A stretch of 64,000 nt of DNA from Nemopilema nomurai (taxonomy: Eukaryota; Cnidaria; Scyphozoa; Rhizostomeae; Rhizostomatidae). Each line of letters begins with the position of its first letter. Within the stretch, counting starts at the first letter, position 1. Shown in pieces: positions 25,761 through 34,800 of the stretch. Made by a program: the position numbers and the translations under genes. The notes below the pieces were generated by a model that made no database searches, was not told where the DNA came from, and was given only the letters and a program-made list of their open reading frames with translations. Location of the stretch: the NCBI GenBank assembly GCA_003864495.1, contig ML133465.1, positions 805,163 to 869,162 of the forward strand, in the 5' to 3' direction.

Positions 25761-25968
25761 TTCGTGTCCATAACTTTACGTCACAGCTCGCTAGTGTCTA
25801 GTCCCCCTTCGCCATTTTTTGGTTGAAAAATTATTGTAAGTTTAGCGGTGTTTAAGTTTGTTTTTAATAGTCTTCTTGCTTGAAATAGCTAATGCGAACT
25901 ATTTTTCCTACACAATTGTGGGTGGAGAAATCGATTAAACGAATAAAAAAAATGGTTTCATTTCCTCT

Positions 25969-25972
25969 TTAA
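25969..25972. repeat. TTAA target-site duplication, right
   Basis: Partner of 22803-22806. Taking out the element and one TTAA joins the hAT transposase frame without a shift. Confidence 0.8.
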
Positions 25973-27160
25973 GTAGCATGAATGGATGATCCTTTTGAGT
26001 CTTATTCATGGACGCATCAAAGCGAAGAGATGCAGCAATGCAAGAATGAATTTCTTTTTTTGAACTTTGGCAGGTGAGAACTGACTATAGTGCGCAAAAG
26101 TTCTTGTACAACTGGGGGTCGAATATACTGCAGATAAAAGTCAGAAGGCGTGTATGGATGGAAAGGTTGATTGTAGTTGAACTCATGAGCAAGTTTTGCG
26201 GCAACTACTCTTGATCGCCAAGAAAATGCTGATGAGATCAAACATTTCGCGTCATTGTACACATGGATTATTAGTGACACTATCTTGTTGGCCAATTTCT
26301 GGCGCTGCGAACTCAACATCTTAACCAAGGGCACAGTTTGAGATTTCTCGACAGATGAAAGTTTCTTCAAGCGCTCGGCTTCGAGGCATTCTTTATGTGC
26401 TACACTTTGTAGATGCTCTTGAATTGTGCGAGTTCTTGCCTCTGTGCCCTCGGGAAGACAAATTGGTGGTACTCTACCCCTGTAGCAAAAACGCTTCAGT
26501 ATGGTGGGGTACGGTAGGCATACAGCACACAGCACACGCTTTCTTTTAGCTTTTGGTCCTGGCACACGCTGGATACATTTGTCACTGATTTGTGTATCTA
26601 CCTTTGAATGGGTCAATGCTTTTGGCTCGGCATCAACTTCGTTTCTCTGAAAGGAAAAGCAACAGCTGACAGAATCATCGCACGTGTTGCGGCTAGAGCT
26701 TGTTTGCTCGTCCTCGCTAACTTCTTTTTCTGCCTTATCATGTTCCTTCGATGTCTTTTTTCCAGTCGTTGATGAATTAAAAAATCTAGCAATCGTACCT
26801 TGCTTCTTGGAAGACATTGTTCAGTAGTTTGAAGTCAATTTTACTTTTGAGAACGTTCTTATTTATATGTTTATACCAATGTTAAGTCAACTATAAATAT
26901 TCTTTGTATCTTTTTTTTACGCCTCATTCCTGTTTTATTCTGGAAATATTAACACTTGAATAGGATTTGGAACTCAATCAAGACTCTTCCAAAACAATCT
27001 TGATGATCTTTTTGACATTTTGAAATTCTGTCTGAGTCAGAATTCTGAGAGTCCGAAAATTCTAAAAATTCTGAAATGCATTAGAGTTGATTAAGCAGTT
27101 AAACTTTGCAATATGTAGGTACCCTTTTCCAAGTATGACGAAAATGACAAAGCACCGTTT

Positions 27161-27234
27161 TTATCACTGCACATTTCATGATTTATCACTGCACGTTTTC
27201 AGTTTATCACTGCACAAATTGGTTATCACTGCAC
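27161..27234. repeat. Four TTATCACTGCAC repeats near hAT right side
   Basis: Exact copies at 27161, 27183, 27204 and 27223, spacing 22, 21 and 19 bp, all in the same orientation. They lie upstream of the transposase start, in the usual place for subterminal transposase-binding repeats. No copies noticed at the left side, consistent with truncation there. Confidence 0.7.
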
Positions 27235-27657
27235 GCTAAAATTAGGTATGTAATATTGTAAAGTAAAAAGATGTTGGTAGTTAGGCATTAGGTAAGATTT
27301 CTTTCTAAAATCATCTGACAATCTTTTATGGAATGAAAAAGTCAAAATTTGACTGAAAGGTCCTTTGGATATTGTTCTTTGTAGGTTTTGTAACTTCCAA
27401 TAAAAATTGAATATAGCTAAATCCATTTACCTTATTGCAAAATATAATTCGCTTGAAATTATTACTTACAACACTGTAATGAGGCAGTTTTGGCTTAATC
27501 AAACAGAAAATTATTCAAGACAGCTAAGTAACATCACACAGTACAGCGTCAATAAATTAATATCGGGGATTGTGGCCGACTTATTAATAATGAAACAATG
27601 CATGCTTGTTTTGCTCAAATTGTAAGTTGATGCTAAGTCTTTTTTAGAATTGTGCAG

Positions 27658-27728
27658 GTGTAAACCAACGAGAGAGTCCAGCAAGAGCCAGCAGAACTCG
27701 GCGCAGCTAGAACTGAATCTCTTGAAAG
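27658..27728 (+). other. Conserved 71-bp exon-like element, copy 2
   Basis: Same boundaries (TGCAG acceptor, GTAAGC donor) and length as 5610-5680. One frame is open throughout (starting CKPTRESSKSQQNSAQ), in the same register as the 54.2-kb copy. It follows spacer sequence homologous to 5.2-5.6 kb, so it is the 5' end of a further lectin unit whose downstream part has been lost or rearranged. Confidence 0.5.
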
Positions 27729-27969
27729 GTAAGCTTGAGTCTGTCCTTTTTTAAGGAGCGAGTTTGTATTGCCAGTGAGCAAGAAAGTGTTCGCAACTAA
27801 AATTTATACAATAAATCAGCATGGCAGATGATTAAATTGCAAAGATAAATTTTCTGCAAGAAACTGAGGAAAAAGGTAAAGGACGCTACTTGCAAGAGGG
27901 CAGAAAAGTTGTGTATTTATTATAATGCTGAATTTTGTATCATGCGTAAATCTAATGTGTAGAAAAAGG

Positions 27970-28260
27970 TTAGCATTTGTGAAAAACTGTCAAAAACTTC
28001 AGCAAAAGAGGAGCTTTTGTTACAGCTAACTCTTTATTTCGTCTTCTGCCATATCCAGTTAATATTGGTATGTAAAATTTAAGCTTCTGCAATTTCGAAA
28101 TCAATAAGTGCTTTGTGGTACAAAACTTCGCAATTGCTAGAACAAGCGGAACATGTTTTCGCATACTTAAAGTACTTTTATCGTCCGACACTTCTCAAAG
28201 TATGCAAACGTCAGAAGATAACCAAAAACTGACCGAATAAATAGACAGATGCGGATCGAA
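27970..28260 (-). pseudogene. Leader-exon remnant in inverted orientation
   Basis: On the - strand a frame reads RKHVPLVLAIAKFCTTKH, clearly related to the leader QKLAPLFLAIVMFCT of genes 2 and 5. It points the opposite way to the 71-bp element 300 bp to its left. The adjacent 28180-28240 block matches the reverse complement of 7247-7440. Homology to 5.87-6.06 kb in direct orientation ends near 28090, so an inversion breakpoint lies there. Confidence 0.55.
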
Positions 28261-28641
28261 AACACTAGAGGGTGATAAGCAAAGCGCGTGATTGATTGTA
28301 ATTGACCAATCTGCGTTACTTAAAGGAGAACTGACACGCAAAAAAAAGTTTGCCTTATTCTACGCAGAATGTGCCACTGAATTCAAATCTGATAATTTTT
28401 TTTCATTAGCGTCACCATTTTCCTGCTTTTCGCACTTTTACACGTCAATTGGGTCACTGTCATTACTAGGGAATTTTCCGAAGCGGAAACAAGATTATCG
28501 CAACGGGTCGTTAAAATTGTTCGGCTGACGTCACAAGTCACATGTTTATAAGGCCATCTAGAAGGATTTGACCATAACGGTAGAAACTGATCCAAAACTT
28601 GGTGCTCTACAGTAACTTTTTGCCTTAAATAAACTTAAAAA

Positions 28642-28815
28642 ATGGTTCGTTGTGCTGCCTATAATTGCACTGGAGTTGGAAAGTCCCTTTTTCGGTTTCT
28701 GACGGATCGTGATCTGTTAAAACGCTGGCTTGCAAACCCGAAGCGGGAAGATTTTAGGTCAATGTCGACGAAGGAAACTGGCTGCGAATTTTTTGCACTG
28801 CACAAGAAGGTATAA
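28642..28815 (+). CDS. THAP-like zinc-finger ORF in the 28.3-kb element
   Basis: 57 codons from ATG 28642 to TAA 28813. CAAYNC supplies the first Cys pair (C-x4-C), then SLFRFLTDRDLLKRWLANPKRED gives the FP-like and invariant Trp region typical of THAP fingers. The expected C-x2-H-F is blurred (GCEFFALH), so a mutation or a splice at AAG|GTATAA (28809) probably changes the end. Likely the DNA-binding N-terminus of the element's accessory protein, possibly only the first exon. Confidence 0.5.
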   Translation: MVRCAAYNCTGVGKSLFRFLTDRDLLKRWLANPKREDFRSMSTKETGCEFFALHKKV

Positions 28816-28992
28816 CTTTACGGACATTTCTGCCAAGCCTTTGCCAAATCCATCGGATGAATTGTCGATTTGCAACGTGCCTAAATAACCTGAAAATGAG
28901 ACGTAATAAAATATCGTAAATGTTAGACTAAAATCAATACTCTGTAGAAAAGGGGCTATCAAAGAGCAGTTAATATTTTGTCGTTTACTTAC

Positions 28993-29560
28993 TCGCAAGC
29001 AGGAGTATCATCTATATCTCCTCCTTGCTCTTTGTCAACAGATTGATAGATTGCCGTATCTGTGGGGTTTCTGAACAGCAAAGGCTTTCCCTCCCACATG
29101 ACGACACAGTTGCCGCATTGGCAGCCCAAAATTAATTTAAAAGTATATAAAATTCAGAAGGAAAAATTCTGAGCAAGATTTTGTCGGTACGGAGTTTCTG
29201 AGCAAGGTTACGTCTGTACGGGCACTCATGAAACTTTTAGGCCAAATTGACCAAAAAGACCCTTCTGACAAAAACATCCAAAACCGAAATAAATTACTAA
29301 TCTATGGAAACTCGATATCATATTAATGAAATAAAATCATGTTTATTTCTAAAACAACTTAACCAGTCTGTATTTCCAATTCGTTCTGTGTTTATATCGT
29401 CATCTTCTTCACTACTACTGGATGACGCAGCCGAAGCAACAGTACCAGGTTGTGGCTCAAACATAAACGGTTGAATGTTTCCAGCCACTTCGATATCTGG
29501 GTAAAAAACTCCGATTCTGAGTCAGAATCCATCGAATTGTTGAATTACCCGTCAAAAATG
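28993..29560 (-). pseudogene. P2X7-intracellular-domain-like ORF of the 28.3-kb element
   Basis: Read on the - strand, 29560-29386 encodes NIQPFMFEPQPG, a Ser/Glu/Asp stretch, then ERIGNTDW. After an apparent intron (29.13-29.38 kb), 29130-28993 encodes CQCGNCVVM and runs to a GTAAGT donor. The sequence F-E-P, acidic run, R-x-G-N-T-D-W, C-x-C-G-x-C-x-x-M is the signature of the zinc-binding ballast-like domain of P2X7 C-termini and its many stand-alone relatives in invertebrates (recognised by pattern). The acceptor of the second piece is unclear and the C-terminal half is absent. Confidence 0.55.
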
Positions 29561-29879
29561 TTAAAACGATTCACAGCCTAAGCACTACAAGAAGACGTGT
29601 CTGCAGCGTTTTGTAAAGGTTAACTATAGCGCCATATTGTACCGTGCTGAGAAGATGTCACTTGTGACGTCAGTGATGATCGCCCACTCGTGTCGATTTT
29701 CGCCTTGACTCTCAAATAGTCGGGATAATTGTCGTTTCTCAACTTTGGACGCCTATCTCTCAGAAAGGGTGAACGTTATGTCAAAAATGTCTTCAATACC
29801 CTTATTTTCTCGACACAAACTTCAATTTTAGCCACACTTTTTTTCGCGTGTCAGTTCTCCTTTAACACCTAACTTTAGA

Positions 29880-30390
29880 AGAGCCCAAGGGAAAAAAAGA
29901 ACTCTTTCTGTCTACAAAGAATGGGATTATCCATTAAAATATAGACAGACTCCAAAACACCTAGGTGGACGACCTAGCTTGCCTAATTATACGAAAATTG
30001 TCGTCACTGCATATTTGGCCTGGATTCTCAAAGATATTGCACTATAGCCGAATCACAATTAACTTGGGCATTGCGTCTTTTACAATTTCGACGCGGCTGC
30101 TCTCTTTCTGCAGACTTTTTGGTCCTTATGCTCGTGGGAACATGCTGTTTTATTCTATCTTCCAGTCTTTGAGTAGTGCGTCCTACATACGGAGCTTCAC
30201 ATCGGCAACAAAATTCATAATCGACTAAACTTTTTGTTGTAAGGGCAGAAACGCAATTCCTTTTGGTGGAGGGAAACATGGTCTTTGCATTATAGCTAAA
30301 TCGGAGAAATTGATGGCTTTCTTTATTTTATTTTCAACTTTTAGAGAAACGTCACCAATGAAATTCTTTTCTTTACAATTCTTTGTACTA
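29880..30390 (-). mobile_element. Penelope-like element fragment with GIY-YIG endonuclease
   Basis: On the - strand the frame gives RPMFPSTKRNCV-like text, then YEFCCRCEAPYVGRTTQRL and EDRIKQHVP: the Tyr/Cys-rich YVGRT pattern of the GIY-YIG nuclease of Penelope-like elements. After a frameshift near 30035 it continues with RIIRQARSS, HLGVLESVYI and NPILCRQKEF, the usual C-terminal end. No reverse transcriptase part remains. It begins directly after the TTAA at 29865, so the THAP element inserted in or beside it. Confidence 0.65.
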
Positions 30391-31886
30391 ATTGAATGCT
30401 AGTTTTTGTTTCATCGTAACTTGAGTTGGCCCCGTTTAAGCGGCAGGCACATATCCCCTCCGATTTTTGTGACATATGAATCATAAAGACTGGTATTCAG
30501 ATTAATAACAAAAGAACAAAGAAAAACAAATCTGTATTAATTTAATCATACAGATGAAAGTAACATTAACTTAAAAATTGAACGAAAAATGTGATAATTT
30601 GAAATGAAGAGAATTGTTGAATTTTGATCTGAATTTCAATTTCAAATCAAATTTCTAGTCACTGTTTCCTTCAAGGAAAGACAATAGATAAGCAGTAAAA
30701 CTGATATTGCCAGAATTATAATTTTCTGAGATGATATTGACCGCGTAGAAGTACGCTTGCTGACTTTAATGGCTGCTGGAACTTTCCATAGGTTGCTCGA
30801 CAAGTGGTGTGGGTGTAACTTCTACCTCTGATATTCGTTGTGTCTTTTATAATAGCCCGTTCAAAAAGCACTTTTTGCAATGATTATATCAATAGTGTAA
30901 GCATGAATCTGAATTCCTTTATCTTGAAATTAATTGCAATGCTCAACCGTCGTCGAATTTGATCCTGAACTTGGAAAAAAACTCTTTCGATGATTTTCAA
31001 CGTGAATTGGCTTTTTTAAAAAAATCTGCGCTTTTCTGTTCCTATCTTCTCTTGGAAGGCATTTTATCACAAACGTTAAACGTTATGAGATTGAAGATTT
31101 CAGAAGCACTGTCAATTATAAGTTCTTACTTTTATGCAATATATATTATAGAAGAGAGAATGATATGGGTAGTAAAGCAAGGAGAGGCAAAAGTTCCCCA
31201 CCTCCATCCAAATATTATTGAATTTGTTATCACAACGATGACTGGGATACAGAAATAGAGCTCGCTTAAAATGGCCAGAGTCATTGAGGAGGAGACATCA
31301 GGCGCTACAACAAAGGATATGCAAACCAGTGAATAAACAAAGAAAAATTTCATCTTACTGACCTGTAACAATCTTTCAAAAATTTAAATTACTAGACATA
31401 ATACCAAAAAGGTTACCTTGTTGTGGCTTAGACTCATATAATAACAAATTCCGATAGCAGAAAAATTTAATTCAAAATAAAAAATAGAACAATAAACAGT
31501 TGGAGCTGATAAATGCGACAAAATAAAAAACCTCAAACTGATACTTAAAGTGTATCTTGTAAAAAGCCATGCATGCAAACAAAATGAATACGCACGTTTT
31601 TAAAACGGTGCCAGGGAACATGTTTAGAACGTTTTTTCAAACAGATGGTCATACATGAAATTCATTTTTCATATTCATACTTTTGATAAACCAGGGACTA
31701 TACCCCCTTGGCTCCCCACCACCGACAGCCATAAAACAAAGCCCTATTTAAAAACGTTTGAAATTTAATACGTGAAGCATCACAAGTTTTAATCAAGATT
31801 ACTTACAGAGTCGCTAGGCATTCTTTTGAATGGTAAGTCATCAGATTCTCTTTTTTCGCAGTTTCACAGCAATTTATTCATGCAAC
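30391..31886. other. Intergenic upstream of gene 4, with weak minus-strand ORFs
   Basis: Mostly unassignable. On the - strand, 31353-31132 encodes a leader-like MKFFFVYSLVCISFVV followed by another hydrophobic stretch, and 30790-30655 encodes a Ser/Arg-rich piece plus a membrane-like IIILAISVLLLIYCL to a stop. These could be exons of a small membrane protein gene, but I see no domain, so I do not call a gene. A possible acceptor (TTTTTTCGCAG, ending 31861) lies just upstream of the gene 4 ATG and may end a 5'UTR intron. Confidence 0.3.
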
Positions 31887-34800
31887 ATGGCCTGGCGACA
31901 TTACCTTCTTGTATTCCTTGCTTTAAAGTGCATCAACCTTTCCACAACTCAAGTGTTTAGATCAGAGTGTCGCAGGAATGCAGCCTTTGTGGCAACGGAC
32001 AGAGGCAAAGCCTTGTCTCACACTTCTGCTGGCGTTCTGCAGACATTCCAAAGCGTGAGCTTCTTGTTTTGCGGAATGCGTTGCACAGCAAACAACAACT
32101 GCAAGTCGCTGAATTTCAAGGATGATGTTGAAAGTGTATGCGAAACCTTAAGCTTTAACAAAGCAACATTTGGTGCTACTATGAAGAGCAGTCCAGGCTG
32201 GACACATTACGAGCCGGACAATCAGGTAAAGAAAATTGGTGCTCATTTAAAGGTTTATGTTATCTGAATACTCTCTTTTTTGGTGAGCTACTCACTGATT
32301 CAAAACTTTATTTTGAAATAGTTGTAGTTTGAGCAATTCTCTTGCTTGAAGTAACAGTAAAATAAAAGTTTCTGGAAATTGTCATTACTATCTATCTCAA
32401 GGCTGTGCATAATGATATGTCTAATTCTCGGATGTATTAAAAAGGTGCAACTTTATGCATTCATTCACTTTAATTGAATTGCCTATAGACAGATTGGCAT
32501 AAGGTTGAATTTTGTTCATCACTTATTAAGAGGAAACTTCCCACTGTATGCTTTGAAAATTTGTTCCAGGTAGGTCCAAGATGTCATCAGGTAGTTTGTG
32601 ATCCGGGCTACAAATGCATTGAGAGTTGTTCCAACAATTCGGGCTACGAGTGTTCAGGTAAGTCGCTATTCTTGTCCACAAAAGAGTAACCTCAACTTAT
32701 GAAATAAGCTGCATGAAAGCAGATGGAAAAACAGACATATTGTTTTCAGGATCAAAATTATGTTCGTTTTCTAAATGCTAGTATCTTCTACTAATTTACT
32801 TTAATGTTACGTTCATGTTTTCCTTTAGGCTGTCAAGTAAAAAATTTGATTAAATAACCGTAAATATGCAATATTGAAGTTCTTCTGACTCGAAAACCTT
32901 TAGAAGAAGTTTTCCTGGGCGGAATTGCAATGGGATTACATGTCGTTTGTTTGAACAATACATACTACATACGCACCTGAAAAGCAACTATGTAACAGTA
33001 TATTTTGTAATTTATCGAGAATAAGAGTTGATACATGGCATTGTCTCGGGCAGAGGTAACTATAAAAAGTTATTTAAAGATGCCCACAATTTGTTAACAA
33101 AACAATTATCAATTATTTTTGCAGTAATAAATTTCTATGCTAGATGCATATCCTTATATTTCTGCAAAATCTCATTCTATCTAGATAGATAATGTTTGGG
33201 ACCCTCAAAGTCTTTTCAGTGCTGAAAGGACATGTGAAATGGCCATAATTTTGGCAACCATGCAAATAAATCATATTTTTGAATGTATTATTGATATTTA
33301 TCAGATATCGACGAGTGCAATAGTGGCTCGCATGACTGTCACCAGCAGGCCATTTGCACCAAAAACTATGGTTCATTTTCTTGCCGATGTAAAAATGGGT
33401 TTACCGGTCATGGTAAAGACTGCTCGGGTGAGTTCTAGCTTTTTGACATATGATTTGAAAGTTAAAGGTAGGCAATGGGAGCTTTTCAGTCTTAACCTAT
33501 CATGGCTAATTTGACAGGGAGAAGTTATTTTTGAGAAGTGTATATGAGATGATTTAAGATTGATAGCTTTTTATCTGACTAAAGTGCAAAGGCCGCCAAT
33601 AATCATTGACTTACTGTGACGTTTCTGTTGGCTCCACATCCTTGCTAATTTTCTGTATGTTGCTGCATGTTACTGCATGTTGCAGTTTTACCTAGCGACC
33701 ACAAACTTATTTTTCACAGGGCATTTGTTTGTTGACACAATACCTAGTCCTTGTAAAACTCTATAAATTGTTTTGAAATTAGTTCCGCAAATGTTTGCCT
33801 TGTCCAATCATTTAGATGTTCTAAAGAGAAAAGCAAAAAATTGAACAAGTAGAAATCTTATTTAATCTGGGCTTCAAATTAATAACATGAATAATGAACC
33901 ATTCTAAAGCATTCCCAAAAACGATACTTCGTATTAACAGACATTGACGAATGCAACAATGGAGCTCATAGCTGTCATGGGAGAAAACATTGCACCAACA
34001 ATTATGGATCATATTCCTGTCATTGCCAAAGCGGATATTTTGATGATGGGGAAGAATGCATGCGTAAGTTCTTTAATAGAGTAGCTGCATTTTTTAAAAG
34101 ACCAGAAGTCATACAACGTAGGGTAAATAGACGGAGTTAAAACGCAGCTTAGCTTAGTGGACTAGATAGCCTAAAAATTGAAGTTCGTAGCTACCTATTT
34201 AAGCTTAAGAACATCAAATACTCACGTGGTCACCTCAAATATCTCTGTATCTGGCTTGACACAACACGACGTTTCCTTCATGCGATCACTTTGACCAAGG
34301 CAGCAACGCGAAGATCAATTGAGTTGCAATGTGTATTAAATTGGGCGACCTTTGTCCATTTTTTGATTTTAATCAGCTGGGAGCATTTTTTAATCAATAG
34401 CAATTTATGCTTGGATCATAACCAGCTTTAAAAAGTGATACGAGATATGTAAGTAGCCTCGCATTGAAATAAAATTATCAACAAGTACAATCGTTGCCAA
34501 AGAAAATAGTTTAGGAGTCGTGAAATGCACTACAAAAGGATGAGCATGTGAAGATTAAAGAAATGCATTCTGTTAGTAACAGACTAGAAGGATTTGGGTG
34601 TGGCTCTTCAAAGATAGCGTAGAAAATTCATTTTGAGGACAGTTAACCCTATATATTTGATTAGTCTAGGAAACGTTCTGTTATTTAGAATTGGAATCAT
34701 AGAAAAAACATAAGTTTAGTTCTAAAGTTAACATGAAATGGTAACGGCTCAATTCTTTTCTTAAATTCAGTCAAACTTAACATTCACTTCGGTTTATGCA

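Larger units (their letters stand above)
22807..25968. mobile_element. 3.16-kb TTAA-flanked DNA transposon (Kolobok-like) with THAP gene
   Basis: Terminal inverted repeats AGAGGAAATGAAACCA are exact over 16 bp at both ends and are flanked by TTAA on both sides. The + strand carries a THAP-type zinc finger gene with an acidic tail; the - strand carries a second gene with a PYQF motif and acidic stretch. TTAA duplications plus THAP domains are reported for the Kolobok superfamily; piggyBac also uses TTAA but has different termini. No transposase DDE core recognised, so it may be non-autonomous or degraded. Confidence 0.75.
22205..26817 (-). pseudogene. hAT-like transposase gene, split by a TTAA element
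   Basis: The N-terminal part is complement(26017..26817), 266 codons. It starts MSSKKQGTIARFF, has an acidic/Ser-rich region and a C2-H2-like finger (CAVC ... HLQSVAHKEC), then SSAFSWRSRVVAAKLAHEF. A one-base shift near 26020 leads to SLRFDASMNKTQKDHP. The frame then meets the inserted element at 25972 and continues at 22802 with VVDENGKPDLKLIG, GHVTDPGASGHF and STDGENKN, ending near VSQKLI. Below 22472 it goes on with stops (VRRFPK, a stop, FEVR; LLDAIL) to about 22205. The layout resembles KIAA1586-type hAT-derived proteins (from memory of the family). Besides the insertion it carries at least one frameshift and several stops. Confidence 0.65.
22205..27395 (-). mobile_element. hAT-like DNA transposon remnant with nested insertion
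   Basis: This interval interrupts the spacer shared with 5.05-5.25 kb. It encodes a zinc-finger/hAT-type transposase on the - strand (separate entry) and contains a TTAA-flanked element at 22807-25968. The right side has four short direct repeats (27161-27234) of the kind hAT transposases bind. I find no clear terminal inverted repeats or 8-bp target duplication, and the C-terminal dimerisation region is missing, so the element is incomplete. Confidence 0.55.
28324..29861. mobile_element. 1.54-kb TTAA-flanked DNA transposon with THAP and P2X7-like ORFs
   Basis: Ends AGGAGAACTGACACGC are exact over 16 bp, and homology extends to about 26 bp (A-rich tract then GTgtG/GTttG). TTAA flanks both ends (28320-28323 and 29862-29865). 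Subterminal TGACGTCA-like sequences occur near both ends (28527, 29665). It carries a THAP-like ORF on + and a Cys-rich ORF on -. Internal ends differ from the element at 22807, so they are related families, not copies. Confidence 0.75.

Noticed and set aside
22807..25968. piggyBac classification of the TTAA element
   Set aside because: TTAA fits, but termini begin AGAGG rather than the CCC typical of piggyBac, and the THAP domain points to Kolobok-like elements.
27161..27234. CRISPR-like array from the four short repeats
   Set aside because: Repeats are 12 bp with 7-10-bp gaps in an animal genome beside a transposase; no array architecture.
31830..31886. Upstream in-frame ATG for gene 4
   Set aside because: It would add 19 residues ahead of a good signal peptide and overlap a likely splice acceptor ending at 31861; 31887 is the better start.
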